Source of the DNA: JBKJZO01 sp046715235 | GTDB lineage: Bacteria; Actinomycetota; Actinomycetes; BP-191 | Direction of reading: 5' to 3' | Length of the DNA stretch: 23,929 bases | NCBI GenBank assembly: GCA_046715235.1 | Contig: JBKJZO010000016.1 | Location: forward strand, 1-23,929 | Shown: piece after piece, positions 19,132 through 23,929 of the stretch | Position numbering within the stretch: position 1 is the first letter of the stretch | Layout of the letters: every line of letters starts with the position of its first letter | The notes under the pieces: model-generated | Database searches by the model: none | Told to the model about the DNA's origin: nothing | What the model saw: the letters and a program-made list of their open reading frames with translations, nothing else | Made by a program: the position numbers and the translations under genes

Positions 19132-20182
19132 CTAGCTCGCCTTGCGGGCTGCCGCGACGTCGGCGTTGGTGAGTATCCGCAGCACCGCGCGCTCGATAAC
19201 GCCATGCGTCGCGAGCTGCCCGTACGACGTGTCGGCGCCGAGAGCCGCGAGGTCGCGCTGGATCGTCACGCCCGAGTCGAAGAGATCGAAGACCCGCGGG
19301 TCGATGTACGACGCCCGGCAGACCGCAGGGGTGTTGCCCAGGTAGTGCGCGACTTCTTGGATGGCCCGGGCGCCGACCCGTCTGCGCGCAGCCTCGGTCG
19401 TCGGCGCGTCAACGGACACCGCGAGCGCCACGGACGCGAGCACGGTCGCGTTCCAGGTGCGGAAGTCCTTCGCCGTGAAGTCGCCACCCGACACCTCATG
19501 CAGGTACGAGTTGATGTCCGCCGATCGCAGGTCGACCCAGGCCTTGCCGTTGCGGTAGGCGAGCAGCTCGGGATGGTCGTCGCGGCGCCGTTTCAGCGAG
19601 CGCACGACATCAACCACCGCTTCGTCGGCCATCGACACGATCCGCCGCATGCCGCTCTTGGCGGTGTAGTCGAAGCGCAACGTGCCGTCGCGCCCGATCG
19701 TCACGTGGTCGCGGCGCATGGTCGCGAGCCCGAACGACTTGTTGCGCACCGCATAGCTCTCGGTGCCGATGCGGAAGAAGCCGAGGTCGAGCAGCCGTAC
19801 GGCGCACGCCAGCACCCGCTCGCGCGACATCTCCTTCTCGTCGAGGGCGGCGAAGATCCGCTCGCGTACGTCGGGCAGCACCGCCGCGAAATCCAGCATC
19901 CGGTCGAACTTCGCCAGGTCGCGCCGCAGCCGCCACTCGTCGTGGTAGCGGTACTGCCGCCGGCCCGCGGCGTCGACGCCGGTGGCCTGGATGTGACCGT
20001 TCGCGATGGGACAGATCCACACGGTCCTGCCAAGCCGGCGGGATCACGAGCGCCTTGATGCGGGCGACGACATCCGGGTCTCTTACCGGGCGACCGGACG
20101 CGTCGGCGTACCCGAAGCGCTTGCCGGTACGCCGGCGGCTGATTCCCGGCGCGGAGCAGCTGACCCGTCGCAGGCGAGGCAT
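19132..20182 (-). pseudogene. DNA topoisomerase IB, interrupted by a one-base frameshift
   Basis: Bacterial topoisomerase IB (poxvirus-like) relaxes supercoils through a 3'-phosphotyrosine. The first 53 codons (20182-20024, GGAG upstream) give MPRLRRVSCSAPGISRRR to ALVIPPAWQD. The remaining 296 codons continue at 20022 with VWICPIANGHIQATGVDAAG. One extra C (minus strand, 20023-20024) separates them. The catalytic part is whole: YAVRNKSFGLATMRRDHV, FDYTAKSGMRRI with the active Lys, DFRTWNAT with Arg, VAHYLGNTPAVCRASYIDPRV with His and Tyr. Combined length is about 349 residues, normal for the family. A single indel in otherwise conserved sequence suggests assembly error or recent loss. The 3' end is convergent with dnaG. 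Confidence 0.9.
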
Positions 20183-20219
20183 GGTCTCCGCTAGTTCTCG
20201 GTAGCCGATAGGGCCAGCG

Positions 20220-20600
20220 CTACGCGCCTTCGATATGCATCGCGGCTTCTTCGGCGCTCTGGCCCCCGTCGCCGCCGAACGCGTGAGCCACGGAATCCTT
20301 CTCGGTGTCCTCGCGGACCCCTTCGTCGTCGGCCACGAGCTGGCCGACCCAGGCATCGTCACTCGGGTAGGGCGAATCCACGGACGCGTCAGGGCGTTCA
20401 CGTGCCAGGCGGCCGTCGAGGGGCTCGCCTGCGCGGGTCTCCTCGGTCGTCGTACCGAAGCCGTGTACGGCGATCGGCCGGTCACGCGGGGACACGACGC
20501 CGTCGGTGCCCTCGCCGACCGCGTCCTCGTCGGGGGTGCTGTCAACGCCGGGGGTCCCGCCGTGAAGCTCCGGCGCCGGATCAGTGAAATCGCGTGCCAC
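20220..20600 (-). CDS. DUF5709-like acidic protein
   Basis: The 126-residue protein is acidic and low in hydrophobic residues, with no membrane segment or signal peptide. Blocks typical of the actinobacterial DUF5709 family are visible: GTTTEETRAGEPLDGRLARE, the central VGQLVADDEG, and the ending SAEEAAMHI. The function is unknown and the protein is probably mostly disordered. I chose GTG 20600 because GGAG lies five bases upstream; an in-frame ATG at 20618 has no ribosome site. It lies 37 bases upstream of topoisomerase IB and 78 downstream of the YtxH-like gene, so the three may be co-transcribed. Confidence 0.8.
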   Translation of the reverse strand: MARDFTDPAPELHGGTPGVDSTPDEDAVGEGTDGVVSPRDRPIAVHGFGTTTEETRAGEPLDGRLARERPDASVDSPYPSDDAWVGQLVADDEGVREDTEKDSVAHAFGGDGGQSAEEAAMHIEGA

Positions 20601-20678
20601 GGCAACTCCATTCCGCATGCTTGAGACCGTCGGACTACCCGATGGCGAGTCCGCGGAAACGGAGCCGGGAGTTAGGTC

Positions 20679-20936
20679 TTACAAGCGGATGGTCGGCGGC
20701 TCGTTGAGCTCTTCGGTGACATCGCGCCCGCCGATGCGCGTGCTGACGCGTGCCTTGGCGCCCTCATACAGGTTGATCGCCTGATTGCTGATGGTGTCCG
20801 TCGCGCCTTGCACGACGGGTCGGTGCCACATCGCCGTGGCGAGTCGCCTGATCTGCTCGTACCGAGCGCGGCCGGCTTTGGTCCCGAGTACGTAGCCGGT
20901 GGCCAAGCCCGCAACGAAGGTCGCCTTGTAGCGCAT
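20679..20936 (-). CDS. YtxH-like small membrane-associated protein
   Basis: The 85-residue protein begins MRYKATFVAGLATGYVLGTK, a hydrophobic segment with a glycine-rich YVLGTKAGRARYEQIRR turn that is common to small actinobacterial YtxH-like proteins. A helical, likely cytoplasmic tail follows and ends in DVTEELNEPPTIRL. Function is unknown. ATG 20936 has GGGAGGA six bases upstream, a clear start. It is the first gene of the minus-strand group YtxH-like, DUF5709, topoisomerase IB. Confidence 0.82.
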   Translation of the reverse strand: MRYKATFVAGLATGYVLGTKAGRARYEQIRRLATAMWHRPVVQGATDTISNQAINLYEGAKARVSTRIGGRDVTEELNEPPTIRL

Positions 20937-21125
20937 CGCAGTCCTCCCGTGTCGGGCTGCCCGGCGTAGACAGACGCGTGGGCGGCGCGTAGGTGTGGTC
21001 GATTTACCCGGTCTTCTTAGCGCACAACCATGTGAACCGCACCCCCCCAGCGCACGATCACCCGAATGCCGCAGCCGACCAGCGGCCGGTGTTACCCTTT
21101 CCGCCGCAGGCTGTGACGGCCTCGA

Positions 21126-21198
21126 TCCCGCGTAGCTCAATTGGCAGAGCAGCCGGCTGTTAACCGGCAGGTTTCAAGTTCGAGTCTTGACGCGGGAG
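21126..21198 (+). tRNA. tRNA-Asn (GTT)
   Basis: The 73-base gene folds as a cloverleaf. Acceptor TCCCGCG (21126-21132) pairs with CGCGGGA (21191-21197), with discriminator G21198. The D stem is GCTC/GAGC, the anticodon stem GCCGG/CCGGC encloses CTGTTAA with anticodon GTT, and the T arm is TCAAG-TTCGAGT-CTTGA. CCA is not encoded. Confidence 0.97.
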
Positions 21199-21199
21199 C

Positions 21200-21412
21200 T
21201 TAGAGGCTCTGACTGACGGCCTCCGTCCACGCACCTTCAGCCTTGACGATGATGAGGGCGTTCGCCGGCCAGGGAACCTCGCCGTTGTACGGCTCTGTCG
21301 TGTTGACTACAAAGACGTGCACATCGCCATTGAGCGGGTAGGGGCGCACCCCGAAGTACCCCGCCCTTGTTGCCGGTGATCCGCGCAGCGGCGGGTTATA
21401 GCGCAAAGCCAT
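21200..21412 (-). CDS. Small hypothetical ORF between two tRNA genes
   Basis: A 70-codon frame starts at ATG 21412 and ends with TAA two bases from the 3' end of tRNA-Asn. The product, MALRYNPPLRGSPATRAGYF and on, has a plausible beta-rich stretch (DVHVFVVNTTEP, NALIIVKAEG) and a composition unlike a random GC-rich frame. The ribosome site is weak. I recognise no family. It could be a remnant of an element that entered at tRNA-Asn, or a real small gene. The frame is open further upstream to 21472, toward tRNA-Met. Confidence 0.4.
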   Translation of the reverse strand: MALRYNPPLRGSPATRAGYFGVRPYPLNGDVHVFVVNTTEPYNGEVPWPANALIIVKAEGAWTEAVSQSL

Positions 21413-21486
21413 CGACTTACTCGATCTCTTGGGTCTCACCGCCGATACACGGCGCGCGCGTCCGCCGTGCACGGCACAATGCCCAC

Positions 21487-21560
21487 GGGGCGGTAGCTCA
21501 GCTGGTCAGAGCAGGGGACTCATAATCCCTCGGTCGCGGGTTCGAGCCCCGCCCGCCCCA
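21487..21560 (+). tRNA. tRNA-Met (CAT)
   Basis: The 74-base gene folds as a cloverleaf. Acceptor GGGGCGG (21487-21493) pairs with CCGCCCC (21553-21559), with discriminator A21560. The anticodon stem GGGGA/TCCCT encloses CTCATAA with anticodon CAT, and the T arm is GCGGG-TTCGAGC-CCCGC. The ACTCATAATC anticodon region is that of the elongator tRNA-Met rather than tRNA-Ile2 or the initiator. CCA is not encoded. The stop codon of the integrase remnant begins at the next base, so the 3' half of this tRNA is a likely attachment site. Confidence 0.93.
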
Positions 21561-22784
21561 CTAGGCTTGACCTGCGGCTTTGCTCTCGCGGGACGAGGTC
21601 CGCGACCGCTTCGGCCGCGGCTTCAGCGACGTGGGGGAGCACGCTGGAGTAGATGTCGCTGGTGATCTGGCTGCTCGAGTGGCCGAGCTGTTCGCTGACG
21701 ACCTCATCGGTACGCCGGCCGCGAGGGCCAGGCTGGCGGCGACATGCCGCAGGTCGTGGAGCCGTATCGGCGGCAGCCCGGATCCGCGATGAGGCGCTCG
21801 AAGCGCTGCGAGACGCCGTTTGGATTGAGCGGCGATCCGTCGTCCTTGGGTGAAGACAAGTCCGGACTCGACCCACGCCGCGCCCCACGCGAGACGTTGC
21901 TCTGCCTGGCGAGCGCGGTGGTTGCGCAGTCCGCGGCAAGTTGCCACAGCGCAGCCAGACCGTCGCGGCTCACGTAGTCGAGGAAGGCGCCCGCTTGTTG
22001 CGGCGTCCACACCGCAACCGGGTAACGCTTGCCCGTGCGCCGCCACAGCTCGACGCGTTCGGGAGTCCAGACCACCGGCCGCGGTGCGCGACCCGATGCC
22101 AGCTCGACGAACTCGGCTGGGTTGCGCGCGATCTTGCCGCGCTTCACCGCGCTGTTGAGAGCGGACATTAACGTTGCGTGCACGCGCCGGATCCGCGACG
22201 GTCCTGGCCGTCGGCGGAAGGCCACGTCCGTCCGCACTTCAAGCAAACGGCGAAGCGTCGGGGATGGCTTTGATCCGGCGGTCTTCGGCTGCAACTGACG
22301 CATCGCGGCGTACAGCTCCTCGATGTGGTGATCACGCAGGTCGGAGAGCCGCAAGTGTCCGAGCCCGGGCACGAGGTAGAGCTGGCAGTGCGTCTCGTAG
22401 CCGTGTCGCGTACTCGGCTTGAGGTTGACCTTTCCGTCGAGCCACTGCTGCAAGTAGTCGGCGACCGTCTGCCGACCGAACTCGACATAGGTGCCAAGAC
22501 TCACGCGCGAAAGTGTGCCGGCGAGCGCCGCCTCCGCTTCGGTCTTCGTGGCGAACGGCCCGCCCGTCGCTCGCCGCCGACGCCCGTCCGCGCCAGGTGG
22601 CAGGTCGTGACGAAACCACCAGGCGCCGTGGCCGCGCTTGCCGAGGTTGGGGCACCGCGTTCCCAGCTGCGCTCCGGTCGCTCAGTCGCGACAGCCACGC
22701 GCGTGCCTGCCGCGTTGTGACCCAGGCTCGAACCGCGGCCGCCTCGCCGCGTTTGGCAACGATGCTGTTTGACTCGGAAGACAT
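21561..22784 (-). pseudogene. Decayed tyrosine-recombinase integrase
   Basis: This is a phage/ICE-type integrase in pieces. From 22681 the frame reads TGAQLGTRCPNLGKRGHGAW (an N-terminal arm-binding-type region), then TVADYLQQWLDGKVNLKPST and VHATLMSALNSAVKRGKIAR (SAM-like core-binding domain) up to ALWQLAADC near 21940. The RGxRRGE block with the first catalytic Arg is deleted. The rest alternates between frames: QRLAWGAAWVESGLVFT, DDGSPLNPNGVSQRFERLIA, LPPIRLHDLRHVAASLALAA, and EQLGHSSSQITSDIYSSVLP with the His and Tyr. At least four frame changes exist. An in-frame stop (22684-22682) also cuts the N-terminus; ATG 22784 may be the original start. Activity is impossible. Confidence 0.85.
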
Positions 22785-22807
22785 TTGTACGTACCTTTGT
22801 CCGTACA
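22769..22807 (+). promoter_or_regulatory. Toxin-antitoxin promoter with tandem 12-bp operator
   Basis: TTGACT (22769-22774) and TACCTT (22792-22797) are spaced by 17 bases. Two tandem 12-base units, TTTGTACGTACC (22784-22795) and TTTGTCCGTACA (22796-22807), agree in ten positions and cover the -10 box. Each contains a GTAC-type core. This is the layout expected when an RHH antitoxin (alone or with its toxin) represses its own operon. GAGGAG at 22810-22815 is the ribosome site. Confidence 0.65.
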
Positions 22808-22820
22808 CAGAGGAGCAAGG

Positions 22821-23099
22821 ATGGCAGCCACAGCATCGGCACGACTCGAGGTCCGCGTGCGCCGGGACAGCAAGGCCCGCCTGGAACGGGCGGCTGACCT
22901 GATGCAGGTTCCGTTGAGCGATTTTGTACGTTCGGCCGCGGAGGACCGCGCGGATCAGGTTCTGCGTGAGCACGAGACGCAAACAAAAGTGTCGGCCGAA
23001 TTCTTCGACGAGTTGCTGGCAGCTCTGGACGGGCCCGCGCAGTCGAACAAGGCATTGGCGCGCGCCGCAAAGCGCGCGCGCAACATAGTCACCCGCTAA
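22821..23099 (+). CDS. DUF1778-type ribbon-helix-helix antitoxin
   Basis: The 92-residue protein has an N-terminal ribbon-helix-helix fold: the strand ARLEVRVRRDSKARLERAAD, then LMQVPLSDFVRSAAEDRAD as helices. The C-terminal part (about 60-92), with AEFFDELLAALDGPAQSNKA and a basic tail, is the toxin-binding end known from AtaR/TacA-type antitoxins. It binds the acetyltransferase toxin encoded two bases downstream and probably represses the operon. ATG 22821 follows GAGGAG and an A/G-rich stretch. It diverges from the integrase remnant with a shared control region. Frame and motifs look intact, unlike the integrase. Confidence 0.9.
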   Translation: MAATASARLEVRVRRDSKARLERAADLMQVPLSDFVRSAAEDRADQVLREHETQTKVSAEFFDELLAALDGPAQSNKALARAAKRARNIVTR

Positions 23100-23101
23100 C
23101 T

Positions 23102-23602
23102 GTGGATTTCCGCTCCGAGGCGCTCGACCCCACTCGTCACGATCTCAGCGCATTGGAGTCCGGCGAGCCGTCGCTGGACGCTTGGCTCCGGGAGCAGGCA
23201 GCGGCCGCTCAGGACCGCCGGGTGGCGCGCACCTTCGTGTGGGTTGAGGGCGCCGGCGATCTTGTCGTCGGCTACTACAGCCTGACCGGGCACCGGCTCG
23301 TTCGTGATGACCTGCCGCGCAGCGTTGGCCACGGCAGCCCAGCCGAGATCCCAGCTGTCCTGCTCGCGCGGCTCGCTCTCGATGTTCGCTACCAAGGAGG
23401 TGGGCGCGGCGGGGCTCTCCTCGCAGACGCCCTGCAGCGGATCGTGATCGCCACGCAGACAGTGGCTGCTCGATTCGTAGTGGTCGATGCACTGCACGAG
23501 GGAGCGGCTGGCTTCTACGAACACCACGGCTTCAAGAGGCTCCCCGGAAGCCTGCGGCTGGTGCAGAAGTTGTCGGACATCGCGAAGTCTCTCGACCACT
23601 GA
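23102..23602 (+). CDS. GNAT-type acetyltransferase toxin (AtaT/TacT-like)
   Basis: The 166-residue protein is a single GNAT domain. The acetyl-CoA motif RLALDVRYQGGGRGGALLAD has the Q/R-xx-G-x-G/A loop at 98-103, and Tyr139 in GFYEHHGFKRLPGS is the usual catalytic Tyr. The WLREQAAAAQDRRVARTFVW block near 28-47 is characteristic of toxins that acetylate the amino acid on charged tRNAs and so stop translation. The target tRNA cannot be predicted. GTG 23102 is two bases after the antitoxin stop and has no ribosome site of its own, so translation is coupled. This keeps toxin made only with antitoxin. Confidence 0.9.
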   Translation: MDFRSEALDPTRHDLSALESGEPSLDAWLREQAAAAQDRRVARTFVWVEGAGDLVVGYYSLTGHRLVRDDLPRSVGHGSPAEIPAVLLARLALDVRYQGGGRGGALLADALQRIVIATQTVAARFVVVDALHEGAAGFYEHHGFKRLPGSLRLVQKLSDIAKSLDH

Positions 23603-23620
23603 AGCGGCGGCGCCGCGTGG

Positions 23621-23911
23621 TCAGTTCAGGTAGTAGCCATCGGCGTCCTCAAGCCATGCCGCGAAGGCCTTGAGATACCCGTGCAGAGGCGAGAGATGCC
23701 GATGGGCAGCCGCCAGCCCACGTACAGCGCCAGGGGTGCGGCGCGCCTGGTCGCGGACCGCATCCGCCCACTGGCTCTGCGCGCCGCACCACATTCTGGG
23801 ACAGGCGTCACCCCGGTAACTGTCGGGGTGACGGCACCATGGATCGGGTGAAAGTATGGCCAGCGTTCCGTTGCCGGGTACCAATCGCGACCCTGCTGCC
23901 GCCACAACCAA
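23621..23911 (-). CDS. Unrecognised protein, possibly broken or partial
   Basis: A minus-strand frame from 23911 ends at 23621 (TAA or similar) with AHRHLSPLHGYLKAFAAWLE, which looks like real coding sequence. A second frame, from ATG 23928 to 23626, gives a plausible N-terminus MRRYLRWLWRQQGRDWYPAT. The two could be halves of one gene with a shift near 23840. A 10-bp hairpin (23806-23833) lies at that point. I recognise no family. The gene faces the toxin gene and may be another relic of the island at tRNA-Met. It lies at the window edge, so the start is uncertain. Confidence 0.35.
   Translation of the reverse strand: MVVAAAGSRLVPGNGTLAILSPDPWCRHPDSYRGDACPRMWCGAQSQWADAVRDQARRTPGAVRGLAAAHRHLSPLHGYLKAFAAWLEDADGYYLN
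23806..23833. repeat. Perfect 10-bp stem-loop
   Basis: CGTCACCCCG (23806-23815) pairs with CGGGGTGACG (23824-23833) around the loop GTAACTGT. It lies inside the doubtful gene at 23621-23928, near the place where the better-looking frame changes. No T-tract follows on either strand, so it is not a standard terminator. Confidence 0.6.
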
Positions 23912-23929
23912 CGGAGATAGCGCCGCATG

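Noticed and set aside
21520..23929. Second copy of the tRNA-Met 3' end (attachment site partner)
   Set aside because: None found by eye in the window; the other end of the island, if it exists, must lie outside.

Overview
The window is high-GC DNA from an actinomycete chromosome. The order recO - uppS - glyS - dgt - dnaG - tRNA-Asn is the replication/repair and cell-wall neighbourhood known from Mycobacterium and other Actinobacteria. Small actinobacterial families (DUF6703, DUF5709, a YtxH-like protein) and several TANNNT-type -10 boxes a few bases before start codons agree with this. I cannot place the genus; the extragenic repeats and gene mix would suit Propionibacteriales or a related order, which is inference.

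Layout. 1-2068: a cut-off divergent gene, then recO, uppS and a VOC-fold gene with no gaps between them. 2090-2191: a three-armed repeat between convergent genes. 2192-4726 (minus): a membrane GGDEF/HD-GYP c-di-GMP protein with a structured leader, and a DUF6703 membrane protein. 4788-7688: an ABM-fold protein, glycyl-tRNA synthetase and a DUF1906-like/LysM protein. 7761-8623 (minus): a PadR regulator and its membrane partner, with a strong leaderless promoter. 8762-9569: a wrecked AbiEi/DUF559-type gene ending in a palindrome. 9610-15425: an AlkZ-like glycosylase, pyruvate phosphate dikinase (broken by one base), a YdcF-like protein and dGTPase. 15456-17111: a secreted M23 peptidase and an intact AbiEi/DUF559-type gene with its own palindrome. 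17268-19118: dnaG. 19132-20936 (minus): a topoisomerase IB (broken by one base), DUF5709 and a YtxH-like protein. 21126-23929: tRNA-Asn, a small ORF, tRNA-Met, and beside tRNA-Met a decayed tyrosine-recombinase integrase, an apparently intact DUF1778/GNAT toxin-antitoxin pair and an unrecognised end gene.

Two kinds of broken gene are present. ppdK and topoisomerase IB each carry a single one-base indel in a short homopolymer with everything else conserved, which looks like an assembly error or a very recent mutation. The AbiEi-like gene at 8762-9535 and the integrase carry several frame changes plus loss of catalytic segments, so they are truly decayed. The best candidates for new biology are the leader upstream of the c-di-GMP gene, the extragenic palindromes (two of them beside AbiEi-type genes), and the remnant island at tRNA-Met whose integrase is dead but whose toxin-antitoxin pair is still open.
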